A stretch of DNA of 14,768 nucleotides from Sphingobium sp. (GCA_030148625.1 JASBTC010000187.1:1-14768); one strand, 5' to 3'; numbered from the stretch's first letter, positions 1 to 7,190 are shown. Program-made: numbers and translations. Notes: generated from the sequence alone by a model not told the origin.

Positions 1-273
1 CTGGGGCATGGCACGCGGCTCGACGCCGAATGGCTGGCGCTGATCCAGGCGCTGCGGATCGCACGATCGCTCGGGCTCGAGGATTTCGTGCTGATGGGCG
101 ACGCCGCCGACATCATCGCCCAGGCCAATGGCACCACGACATGCCGGGGCGCCGCCGTCGTGCATCTGGCAACTTTCCGCGCGCTCGCCGGCACTGCGCC
201 TTTACGCATCCGGCATATCAAACGGACGCAAAATCTCGCAGGGATCGCACTCGCCCGCACCCATCTGCGCTAG
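1..273 (+). CDS. RNase H-like (reverse transcriptase-like) protein, 3' end only
   Basis: The frame is open from base 1 to a TAG stop and gives 90 residues; the start lies outside the window. The fold-specific pattern of the RNase H superfamily is visible: a Glu in LDAEWLAL (visible residue 10, equivalent of E. coli RNase HI Glu48) and an Asp in VLMGDAAD (visible residue 34, equivalent of Asp70). These are followed by a C-terminal helix with RHIKRTQNLAGIALA. RNase H enzymes cut the RNA strand of RNA-DNA hybrids in the cytoplasm. The position that usually carries the last catalytic Asp reads Gly (NLAG instead of a NxxAD-like motif), so activity may be altered. I recall similar short proteins in sphingomonads labelled ribonuclease H or reverse transcriptase-like. 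The gene ends 3 bases before the stop of the opposing metalloprotease. The family is fairly sure; activity and substrate are not. Confidence 0.72.
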   Translation: MGHGTRLDAEWLALIQALRIARSLGLEDFVLMGDAADIIAQANGTTTCRGAAVVHLATFRALAGTAPLRIRHIKRTQNLAGIALARTHLR

Positions 274-276
274 GAC

Positions 277-2772
277 CTACCTGCCCGGCGGCGCCATCCA
301 GTCTGTATCGCCGATCGGGTCGCCCGGCGGGATCGCGGGCGCGCGCGGGCGTTCCGCAATCAGCCGGTCCAGCGCCTCCGGGTCGAGCAACTGGCGGGAA
401 AGCTGTGCTGCCCAGGCGCGCTCGTCCGCCCCGCCCTGGGCCTTGCCAAGGCGCTGCGCGATGCGATTGACGCGGTCGCCGAGCAGCGCCGCTGCTTCGG
501 GCGGGGTGTCCGCCCGGCGCGCCGTCTGCGCCATGACGACGATCGCGCGCGTGACAACCCTGCGACCCAGCGCATCGCCACGCATCGGCATCACCTGTGC
601 CTCGATCGCATCGAGCAATTCGGAAACGCCCGGCATGCCGAGATCGACGGCGCGCTGGATTTCCAGTCGCGCAAGCCGCTTCGGCGCGAGCAGCGTGTTC
701 AGCGTCAGCGCGGCGGCAGTGTCGGCGGCGATCAGCGGATCGAACACCGGCCCGCCCGCCGTGCCGAACAGCTCTATGTCGAACTGGCGGTTGGTCGTGC
801 CGTTGCGCGGTGCCGACAGCAATAGCGGCAATTGAGCGGGCAGGCGCAGCGCATCGGGCGAAATCGTCCGCATCACCGCCGCGATCGCCGCGCGCTGCGT
901 GGCGGCCGGCACCGGCGACGACGCCTCGCGCCCGTCACCCGCCACCGCATAGTCGAAATCGACGCCGCCGACCGACTTGGCCGCGGCGATCATCTGATAG
1001 CGATGAAGCAGATAGATCGGCACGAAACGGCGGCGCAGATTGGCGACGGTTTCGCCCGGCGCCAGGTTGCGCAGGCCGAAATTCTCGATCGCGGCACGGC
1101 GGACCGTCATCATCCGGTCGAGCTCGGCGACGGGATCGGGGCCGTCATCCCACAAAGCGGCCCAGGGCTGGCCGGTATCGGCGGCGCGCGCATTGTCGTC
1201 CTGCGTATAGCGCCAGCCGGCGGCGACGATCGCGGCGGCCTTCGCATCGATCGCGGCCTGGACGTCGGCGCCCGGTGCGGGCTCGCCATAGAGCCAGTCG
1301 ACGCTCGCCACGTCCCATGCGCCGACGCCCACGCCATAGGCGTCGGACAAATCGGGCTTGCCATCGACCAGTCCGATGCGCGGCGCCGGATAATCCATCA
1401 CCGACGCGCGATCCTGCGTGCTCGCCGCGAAATTATGCTGGAAGCCGATCGAATGGCCGATCTCATGCGCGCTCAGCTGGCGCAGCCGCGCAAGCGCGAG
1501 CTGGGCGGGATCATTGGGCCCGCCCCGGCCGGTCATCGCGGTGCCGACCAGCCCCTGATAGATCTCGACATCCTGGCGCGCGCGTTCGGAACCGAGCACG
1601 ACCATGCCACGCACGATCTCGCCGGTGCGCGGGTCGACGATCTGCTGGCCATAGGCCCAGCCCCGCGTCGCGCGATCGACCCAGTTGATCATATTGTAGC
1701 GCGCATCGAGCGGATCGGCGCCCTCGGGCAGCAGCCGCACCTCGAATGCGTCGATATAGCCGGCGGCATCGAACGCCTTGCCCCACCAATTGCCGCCTTC
1801 GATCAGCGCCGAACGGATCGGTTCGGGCGCGGCGCGATCGACATACCAGATGATCGGTGCCTTGACGCGCGAGCGCGGTGCCGCGGGATCGAGTTTTTCC
1901 AGCCGGTAGCGATTGGCATAGTCGCGCACGACATCGGATCCCAGCGGTGCGCCGTAATCGATCGCCTGGCTCGAGATGCCGCCGACGCGGGGGTCGAGCG
2001 GACGCGGCCGGAACCCCGGCGGCGGCAGCGCGACGAAGCTGTGATGGACACCCAGCGTCACTCGGCGCGGATCGGGCGCGATGTTGGTCACCTCGTCGCC
2101 CGGCTGGTCCGACACATAGGTCTGGATCGCGTCGATCTCGACATTGCGGGGGAAGACTTTGGCGGACCCGGCATCGACCGCGGAAAGCGCGGGATCGATA
2201 CGGAAACCGCGCCCGGCACCCTGCGGGCCGCTGCCCGTGCCGAACACGTCACCCTCCTGCCCCAGGGCGCGCGCAATGCCGAGAATGTCGGCGGCGAGGA
2301 ACGACGCGATATCGACGGTGATCGCCCCATCCGCCGCGACATGCGCGATATCGCCCATCCACACCAGGGAGGTCGCGAAATCGGGCGAACGCGCACCGGG
2401 CGTATTGGGCACGCGGAAACGCGGATTCTCGAACTCGATCGCGACTTTCTTGCCGATACGGCGAAACACGAGAAGCTGGGTGTCGCCGATCCGGCCGCGA
2501 TCGAGCACGGCCGGTGCCGCTCCCAGCCCGGATCGCAGCATCGGCGTGTAAAGATAGCGCGCGGCAACGCCGTCCGCGTCCGGCCGGGGCAAAGTGACCA
2601 GCACGCGTCCGCCATCGGCATCGACATTAACGCGCATCAGCCCGACCTGCGCGATCGTTCCTGCGAACAGTGCGGAGGGGGTGGGTTTCTGTGCGGGTGC
2701 CTGAGCCTGAGCGCCGCTCGCCAGCACAATTCCCAACGCGACCATCGTCGTCGAACGCAACCGATAACCCAT
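277..2772 (-). CDS. Secreted zinc-dependent metalloprotease (DUF5118/DUF5117/DUF4953 type)
   Basis: 831 residues. The zinc site is HEIGHSIGFQH at residues 436-446, a full HExxHxxGxxH metzincin signature. It is followed by a Met-turn-like SVMDYP at about 457-462, so a catalytically competent gluzincin/metzincin-like peptidase is expected. The N-terminal 270 residues resemble the DUF5118 and DUF5117 regions (LVFRRIGKKVAIEFEN, ATSLVWMGDI), and the part around the zinc site matches DUF4953. The start at 2772 is chosen over an in-frame upstream codon at 2907. It is preceded by AGGGGAGG and opens a clear Sec signal peptide (MGYRLRSTTMVALGIVL...AQA, cleavage near residue 23). The 45 upstream residues look like noncoding sequence. 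The product should act in the periplasm or outside the cell. Substrates of the family are not known to me. It is divergent from the COG2509 gene and convergent with the RNase H-like gene. Confidence 0.9.
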   Translation of the reverse strand: MGYRLRSTTMVALGIVLASGAQAQAPAQKPTPSALFAGTIAQVGLMRVNVDADGGRVLVTLPRPDADGVAARYLYTPMLRSGLGAAPAVLDRGRIGDTQLLVFRRIGKKVAIEFENPRFRVPNTPGARSPDFATSLVWMGDIAHVAADGAITVDIASFLAADILGIARALGQEGDVFGTGSGPQGAGRGFRIDPALSAVDAGSAKVFPRNVEIDAIQTYVSDQPGDEVTNIAPDPRRVTLGVHHSFVALPPPGFRPRPLDPRVGGISSQAIDYGAPLGSDVVRDYANRYRLEKLDPAAPRSRVKAPIIWYVDRAAPEPIRSALIEGGNWWGKAFDAAGYIDAFEVRLLPEGADPLDARYNMINWVDRATRGWAYGQQIVDPRTGEIVRGMVVLGSERARQDVEIYQGLVGTAMTGRGGPNDPAQLALARLRQLSAHEIGHSIGFQHNFAASTQDRASVMDYPAPRIGLVDGKPDLSDAYGVGVGAWDVASVDWLYGEPAPGADVQAAIDAKAAAIVAAGWRYTQDDNARAADTGQPWAALWDDGPDPVAELDRMMTVRRAAIENFGLRNLAPGETVANLRRRFVPIYLLHRYQMIAAAKSVGGVDFDYAVAGDGREASSPVPAATQRAAIAAVMRTISPDALRLPAQLPLLLSAPRNGTTNRQFDIELFGTAGGPVFDPLIAADTAAALTLNTLLAPKRLARLEIQRAVDLGMPGVSELLDAIEAQVMPMRGDALGRRVVTRAIVVMAQTARRADTPPEAAALLGDRVNRIAQRLGKAQGGADERAWAAQLSRQLLDPEALDRLIAERPRAPAIPPGDPIGDTDWMAPPGR

Positions 2773-2905
2773 TGAAACGCCGCCCTCCCCTTGTGGAAGG
2801 CCGAATGATGGCGCAGATCGCGCCGTGGCGAAAGCGATCAATGCCGGGAAGACATGCGGCACGAAACGCTTCCACCCCGAGCAATCACTCTCTAGGGCCC
2901 ATTCC

Positions 2906-4531
2906 ATGCTTCGCCTGTCCGGTCTCGCCCTGCCGCTCGATCACGAAGTCGGCGCGATCCCGCCGGCGATCTGCGCGCGACTGGGCATCGATGCCGCCGA
3001 TCTGCGCGGACACAGCGTCGTGCGCCGGGGCAATGACGCGCGGCGGCGCACCGCGATCCTGCTCGTCTATACGCTCGATATCGAGCTGGACGTGGAAGTC
3101 GAGGCGGCGGTGCTGGCGCGCTTCGCGGGGGACAAGGATGTGCGCCCCACCCCGGACACGCATTATCGGCCAGTGACGAGCGCACCGCCAGGCTGGTCCG
3201 GCCAACGGCCGGTGGTGATCGGCGCGGGGCCATGCGGCCTGTTCGCCGGGCTGATCCTGGCGCAGATGGGGTTCCGGCCGATCATCCTCGATCGCGGCAA
3301 GATCGTGCGCGAGCGGACCAAGGACACCTGGGGCCTGTGGCGCCGGAGCGAACTCAATCCCGATTCCAACGTCCAGTTCGGCGAGGGCGGCGCCGGCACC
3401 TTTTCGGACGGCAAGCTCTATTGCCGGGTGAAGGATCCCCGCTTCCTGGGCCGCAAGGTGCTGGAGGAGTTCGTGAAGGCCGGCGCGCCCGACGACATAT
3501 TGTGGGAAGCGCATCCGCATATTGGCACCTTCCGCCTCGTCACCATGGTGGAAAGCATGCGCCGGACGATCGAGGAACTGGGCGGTGAATATCGCTGGCA
3601 GACCCGCGTCGACGATGTCGAACTGACGCCGCTGCCCGACGGCCACCAGCGGCTGCGCGGCCTGCATCTCCATGACGGCGGCTTTATCGAGGCCGATCAT
3701 GTCGTGCTCGCCATCGGCCATAGTGCGCGGCCGACCTTCGAGATGCTGCACAAGCGCGGCGTCCATATCGAGGCCAAGCCCTTTTCGATCGGCGTGCGCA
3801 TCGAGCATCCGCAATCCTGGGTCGATCGCGCCCGCTACGGCAATTGCGCGGGCCATCCCGATCTCGGCGCCGCCGCGTACAGCCTGGCGCATCACTGCGC
3901 GAACGGGCGAACGGTCTACAGCTTCTGCATGTGTCCGGGCGGGCGCGTCGTCGCCGCCACGTCGGAGGAAAGACGCGTCGTCACCAATGGCATGAGCCAA
4001 TATTCACGCGCCGAATTCAACGCCAATTCCGGGCTCGTCGTCGGCATCGATCCGCGCGACTATCCCGGCGGGCCACTGGCCGGCATCGATTTCCAGCGCC
4101 ACTGGGAATCGCTCGCCTATGTCGCGGGCGGATCATCCTATCACGCACCGGGACAGACGGTCGGCGATTTCCTGGCGGGCCGCCCGTCGACCGGGCTGGG
4201 CGAAGTCATCCCCTCGTACAAGCCCGGCGTGACGATGACCGATCTGTCGCTATGCCTGCCCGGTTTCGCGATCGACGCGATGCGCGAAGCCCTGCCCGTC
4301 TTCGGCCGCCAGATCGCGCGCTACGATCATCCCGACGTGGTGATGACCGGCGTGGAGACGCGCACATCCTCTCCCATCCGCATCACGCGCGGCAAGGATT
4401 TCCAGAGCCTCAACACCGAACGCCTGTTCCCCGCCGGCGAAGGCGCGGGCTATGCCGGCGGCATCCTCTCCGCGGCGATCGACGGCATCAAGGTGGCGGA
4501 GGCGGTGGCGCTGAGCATGATGGCGGGGTGA
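2906..4531 (+). CDS. COG2509-type FAD-dependent oxidoreductase
   Basis: 541 residues. An N-terminal alpha/beta domain (about 1-95, including RRTAILLVYTLDIE) precedes a Rossmann dinucleotide-binding loop VIGAGPCG (Gly106-x-Gly108-x-x-Gly111), with the acidic strand end ILDRG near 127-131. Further family marks are VQFGEGGAGTFSDGKL at about 156-171 and the FAD-contacting C-terminal stretch RLFPAGEGAGYAGGI. This order is that of the large uncharacterised FAD-dependent dehydrogenases of COG2509, and the length is usual. The electron donor and substrate are unknown; it should be cytoplasmic, as there is no signal peptide. The ATG at 2906 begins MLRLSGLALPLD, where the conserved domain starts. An upstream in-frame ATG at 2825 would add 27 unrelated residues. 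The Shine-Dalgarno is weak (AGGG about 9 bases upstream). It is divergent from the metalloprotease and ends 18 bases from the opposing methionine aminopeptidase stop. Confidence 0.88.
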   Translation: MLRLSGLALPLDHEVGAIPPAICARLGIDAADLRGHSVVRRGNDARRRTAILLVYTLDIELDVEVEAAVLARFAGDKDVRPTPDTHYRPVTSAPPGWSGQRPVVIGAGPCGLFAGLILAQMGFRPIILDRGKIVRERTKDTWGLWRRSELNPDSNVQFGEGGAGTFSDGKLYCRVKDPRFLGRKVLEEFVKAGAPDDILWEAHPHIGTFRLVTMVESMRRTIEELGGEYRWQTRVDDVELTPLPDGHQRLRGLHLHDGGFIEADHVVLAIGHSARPTFEMLHKRGVHIEAKPFSIGVRIEHPQSWVDRARYGNCAGHPDLGAAAYSLAHHCANGRTVYSFCMCPGGRVVAATSEERRVVTNGMSQYSRAEFNANSGLVVGIDPRDYPGGPLAGIDFQRHWESLAYVAGGSSYHAPGQTVGDFLAGRPSTGLGEVIPSYKPGVTMTDLSLCLPGFAIDAMREALPVFGRQIARYDHPDVVMTGVETRTSSPIRITRGKDFQSLNTERLFPAGEGAGYAGGILSAAIDGIKVAEAVALSMMAG

Positions 4532-4549
4532 CGAGGCGCGCGGACGGCA

Positions 4550-5338
4550 TCATGCCGCGAGTTTGAACTTCCGCGCCATGGCAAGTTCATCGGAGCGCAG
4601 CGTCAACACCCGGGCGCCAGTTGCGGTGACTGCGACGGTATGCTCGAATTGAGCCGAGAGCGATCCGTCCGTTGTCACGACGGTCCAGCCATCGGCTTCG
4701 GTCTTCACGTTCCGCCGCCCCTGATTGAGCATTGGCTCGATCGTGAACACCATGCCCTCGCGCAGCGCGAGGCCGGTGCCGGGCTTCCCGAAATGCAGTA
4801 TCTGCGGTTCCTCGTGCATTTCCCGACCGATGCCGTGGCCGCAATATTCACGCACGATCGAATAGCCGTTCCGTTTGGCGTGGCGCTCTATTGCCCAGCC
4901 GATATCGCCAAGCCGCGCGCCTGCGCGCACGGCGCCGATGCCCATCCACATGGCCTCATAGGTCGTCCGGACCAGTCGGGCGGCAGCAGGTTTTACCGTT
5001 CCGACACAATATGTCTTGCTCGAATCCGCAATATAGCCGTTCTTTTCGAGCGTGATATCGAAGTTGACGATATCGCCGTCGCGAAGAATATCGGCCAACG
5101 ACGGCACACCATGACACACGACCTGATTCACCGATGAATTGATGGCGAACTCATAGCCATATTGACCGATGCTGGCAGGCCTCGCCTTCAATTCTCCGAC
5201 AATGAATGCCTCGACCGCTTCATTGACCTCCAGCGTCGAGATTCCGATCAAGGAAAAACCATCGAGAAACTGGAAAACCGAAGCCAGCAGACGCCCCGCC
5301 TCCGCCATCAACACTATCTCTTCCGGCCGCTTCGTCAT
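4550..5338 (-). CDS. map: Type I methionine aminopeptidase, paralogue paired with a ParD-like gene
   Basis: 262 residues, almost the length of E. coli MetAP (264). It removes the initiator Met from nascent proteins using a dinuclear metal site. Every known catalytic residue is present at a constant offset of -3 from E. coli numbering: His76 (CHG), Asp94 (NFDIT), Asp105 (ADSS), His168 (GHGIG), His175 (MHEEP), Glu201 (FTIEPM) and Glu232 (QFEHT). The enzyme should therefore be active, and no core indels are implied. The ATG at 5338 overlaps the stop of the ParD-like gene (ATGA), which points to translational coupling. GC is low for the region: hand counts of the 60-base lines from 4981 and 5041 give 30/60 each, against 37/60 in the neighbouring flavoprotein and 42/60 in a line of the serine hydrolase. 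That suggests an acquired second copy rather than the housekeeping gene, although I cannot see the rest of the genome. Confidence 0.93.
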   Translation of the reverse strand: MTKRPEEIVLMAEAGRLLASVFQFLDGFSLIGISTLEVNEAVEAFIVGELKARPASIGQYGYEFAINSSVNQVVCHGVPSLADILRDGDIVNFDITLEKNGYIADSSKTYCVGTVKPAAARLVRTTYEAMWMGIGAVRAGARLGDIGWAIERHAKRNGYSIVREYCGHGIGREMHEEPQILHFGKPGTGLALREGMVFTIEPMLNQGRRNVKTEADGWTVVTTDGSLSAQFEHTVAVTATGARVLTLRSDELAMARKFKLAA

Positions 5339-5547
5339 GCCGAACTCGCCATCAGGCCATTGGCGGAAACGCCCGCGGCATCGAGTTCGCGTCGTGCGAT
5401 CTCGTTGAAACTCAGCGTAGGATTGGTTTCGCAAAGCATGCCAATCCTGATCCAGAAAGCCGCCTGCGCGTTGATCGATCGAAGCGACACGGTGCTGGCT
5501 TTCCGCACCTGATCGTGCAACTCGTCATCGATATTCACCAAACCCAC
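5335..5547 (-). CDS. ParD-like ribbon-helix-helix antitoxin-family protein
   Basis: 70 residues from a GTG start. The sequence (M)GLVNIDDELHDQVRKAS, then SINAQAAFWIRIGMLCETNPTLSF, matches the ParD_like family (Pfam PF11903 as I recall it). The layout is that of a ribbon-helix-helix repressor: a short beta strand (LVNID), helix A (ELHDQVRKAS) and helix B (SINAQAAFWIRIGML). Such proteins dimerise, bind palindromic operators and, in toxin-antitoxin pairs, neutralise the toxin encoded next. Here the next gene is a methionine aminopeptidase, joined by an ATGA overlap, and no ParE is visible. The GTG at 5547 is preferred to the ATG at 5559 because GGAGGT (5557-5552) overlaps that ATG and sits 4 bases before the GTG, and because family members as I know them begin MGxVKIxDEL. 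The upstream inverted repeat is a likely operator. The family call is fairly sure; an antitoxin role is unproven. Confidence 0.82.
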   Translation of the reverse strand: MGLVNIDDELHDQVRKASTVSLRSINAQAAFWIRIGMLCETNPTLSFNEIARRELDAAGVSANGLMASSA

Positions 5548-5551
5548 AGGC

Positions 5552-5557
5552 ACCTCC
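5552..5557 (-). promoter_or_regulatory. Shine-Dalgarno GGAGGT that decides the ParD-like start
   Basis: On the minus strand GGAGGT begins at the G of the upstream ATG (5559-5557) and ends 4 bases before GTG at 5547. No purine-rich sequence precedes the ATG itself, where the AT-rich palindrome lies instead. This favours the GTG start, although the spacing of 4 bases is a little short. Confidence 0.5.
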
Positions 5558-5585
5558 ATATATGATTCGTATATGTATCATATAT
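5558..5585. promoter_or_regulatory. AT-rich inverted repeat, probable operator of the ParD-like/MetAP cassette
   Basis: Two perfect 9-bp arms, ATATATGAT (5558-5566) and ATCATATAT (5577-5585), are separated by 10 bases. The element is the most AT-rich stretch in the neighbourhood and lies immediately upstream of the Shine-Dalgarno of the ParD-like gene. Ribbon-helix-helix antitoxins usually repress their own operon by binding such repeats. The AT-rich bases would also supply a -10 region (TATGAT occurs inside the right arm on the minus strand), but I find no convincing -35 partner. Binding by the adjacent gene product is inference. Confidence 0.6.
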
Positions 5586-5619
5586 CCTTGCTGGACGGCA
5601 AATCCTGTCCGACACCGCA

Positions 5620-7101
5620 TCAGGATCGCGGCAGCGCCGCGAGACGCTGCCTGGCATCTTCGTTCGCCGGATCGAGTTCAAGCACACGACGATAGGCGCC
5701 GGCTGCCGCGGGCAGATCGCCGGTGATGTGATAGGCTTGGGCCAGACTGTCATGGGCATTGACGCTGTTCGGAAATTTCGCGGCGATGAATATGAAGAGG
5801 TTGAGCGCGTCGCGCGCCCGTCCCGTACTGAGCAGGCGATATCCCCAGTCGTTCAGCTCCATTTCCGACCATGCCAACCCCGGATCGCGCGCCTCGATCG
5901 CCGCGGCAGCGGTGGCAATCGCGGCATAACCCTGCTCGTCGAGCGCGATGCGCAGCGCGGGCACGCCCGACAAGACGAGCCCCGGCGCGAACGCTGCCGC
6001 CACCCTGTCGACCATGTCCTCGGGATAGGCGCCGTTGAGATTGGTGAGGATGACGACGCCGACGCGATGTTCGGGATAATGGAAGATCGCGGCCCTCCCG
6101 CCCCCGGTCATGCCCACTGCGCGCGCCGCGCCGCGTGAAAAGACCTGCCAGCCAAGCCCCCATTGTCCGGCCGTGCCGCTGGTGAAGGGGACCGGCGTCC
6201 ACATCGCCGCGCGGCTGGCGGAAGACAGCAATGCGCCGCCATCGAGCGCGATCAGCCACGCCGCCAGATCCGCCGCGCTGCCGTTGAGCCCCGACGAAGC
6301 ACGGCGGAACGGCAGGAAGCGCTCCGACGTCGCCTTCATCGTGCGGGGCGCATCCGGTGCGGCCGCGCTATAGCCGTTGATGAAGGGCCCCGGCAGCGCC
6401 CAGCGATAGGTCGGCGCCTTATGAGGGATCACGTCATAGGCATCGCCATAGGCGGTATGCGCCATGCCGGCGATGCGGAGCTGCTCCTCCGCCAGCGGCG
6501 CATCGGGTGCGCGTTTCTCCAGCGCGTTCAGCACGCGCTGAATCAGCGTGTAATTGGTCTGGCAATAGTGGAAGCGCGTGCCCGGCGCGAAGCCGACCGG
6601 CCGCTGCCGCACCCAATCCCATGCGGCGGCGGCGTCGGTCTCGACCGTCGGCGCGCGCATCACGTCGGGCAGGCCCGACATGTGGCTGAGCAATTGCCGG
6701 ATGGTGACCGCCCGCCATGCCTCGGGCAGATCGTCCAGATAGCGACCGACCGGCGCCCCGAGGTCGAGCCCGCCACGTTCGACCTGCCGCATGGCCGCAA
6801 CCCCGGTGAACGCCTTGGTGATCGAATTGATCGCGAACACCGTGTCGGCGCGGACAGGCTGGTCGAACTCGACGCTGGCGATGCCGTAATCGCGCGCGAA
6901 GACGATCCGGCCGTCGCGCACCACCGCCACAGCCATGCCGGGAATGCGCAGCGCCCGCATCCGCGTGCGAAGATAAAGATCGACCGAATCCACCGACGAT
7001 GCCGCACCAGCATGCACTGGCGCGGCGGCGGCGAAGAGCCCGGCAAGACCGACCATCCCCAGATACCCACGGCGGCTGCAGGTCCAGCTCGTTGAATTCA
7101 T
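5620..7101 (-). CDS. Tat-exported serine hydrolase (beta-lactamase class C / S12 fold) with C-terminal TPR
   Basis: 493 residues. The N-terminus carries a twin-arginine signal (SRRGYLGMVGLAGLF at 9-23), so folded export to the periplasm is likely. The penicillin-binding/class C fold is shown by the SxxK nucleophile motif Ser93-Ile-Thr-Lys96, by LLSHMSGLP at about 137-145, and by YCQTNY at 179-184 in the position of Tyr-x-Asn. MTGGG at 331-335 stands where Lys/His-Thr-Gly is usual. The middle residue Gln181 and Met331 differ from AmpC, so a peptidase or esterase role is more likely than antibiotic resistance. I recall a subfamily with YNQTNY and GMTGGGRS, so these may be normal for the group. 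Residues from about 423 to the end form TPR-like helices (SVNAHDSLAQAYHITGDL, VLELDPANEDARQRL). The start at 7101 has GGAG 6 bases upstream. It lies 186 bases downstream of the TonB receptor stop and has a BlaI-like palindrome upstream. Confidence 0.87.
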   Translation of the reverse strand: MNSTSWTCSRRGYLGMVGLAGLFAAAAPVHAGAASSVDSVDLYLRTRMRALRIPGMAVAVVRDGRIVFARDYGIASVEFDQPVRADTVFAINSITKAFTGVAAMRQVERGGLDLGAPVGRYLDDLPEAWRAVTIRQLLSHMSGLPDVMRAPTVETDAAAAWDWVRQRPVGFAPGTRFHYCQTNYTLIQRVLNALEKRAPDAPLAEEQLRIAGMAHTAYGDAYDVIPHKAPTYRWALPGPFINGYSAAAPDAPRTMKATSERFLPFRRASSGLNGSAADLAAWLIALDGGALLSSASRAAMWTPVPFTSGTAGQWGLGWQVFSRGAARAVGMTGGGRAAIFHYPEHRVGVVILTNLNGAYPEDMVDRVAAAFAPGLVLSGVPALRIALDEQGYAAIATAAAAIEARDPGLAWSEMELNDWGYRLLSTGRARDALNLFIFIAAKFPNSVNAHDSLAQAYHITGDLPAAAGAYRRVLELDPANEDARQRLAALPRS

Positions 7102-7166
7102 CGCGATCTCCGCCATGCATACGCTACATCCGATCCCCGACCTGCCCGGATCCGGATAGCATCGAC

Positions 7167-7190
7167 GACTGACTACATCTGTAATCAATC
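7167..7190. promoter_or_regulatory. Near-palindrome with TACA-N2-TGTA core, possible BlaI/MecI-type operator
   Basis: Left arm GACTGACTACA (7167-7177) and right arm TGTAATCAATC (7180-7190) flank a 2-base centre. The arms are inverted repeats with two mismatches out of 11. The core TACATCTGTA (7174-7183) fits the TACA/TGTA dyad recognised by BlaI/MecI-family winged-helix repressors, which control penicillinase and PBP-like genes. The site lies 66 bases upstream of the serine hydrolase start, in a position suited to a promoter operator. No blaI or blaR-like gene is in the window, so the regulator is inferred. Confidence 0.5.

Noticed and set aside
832..2775. Long open frame (647 codons) on the + strand opposite the metalloprotease
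   Set aside because: It mirrors the codon bias of the GC-rich gene on the other strand. Its translation is rich in Arg, Asp, His and Ile without any domain, and the minus-strand gene has a full signal peptide and zinc motif.
2885..4000. Minus-strand open frame (371 codons) opposite the COG2509 gene
   Set aside because: Shadow frame that would overlap both divergent genes; the translation has no domain features.
5602..5626. ATCCTG/CAGGAT inverted repeat as a terminator of the serine hydrolase
   Set aside because: Only a 6-bp stem with a 13-base loop and no T-tract, and it includes the last codons of the gene.
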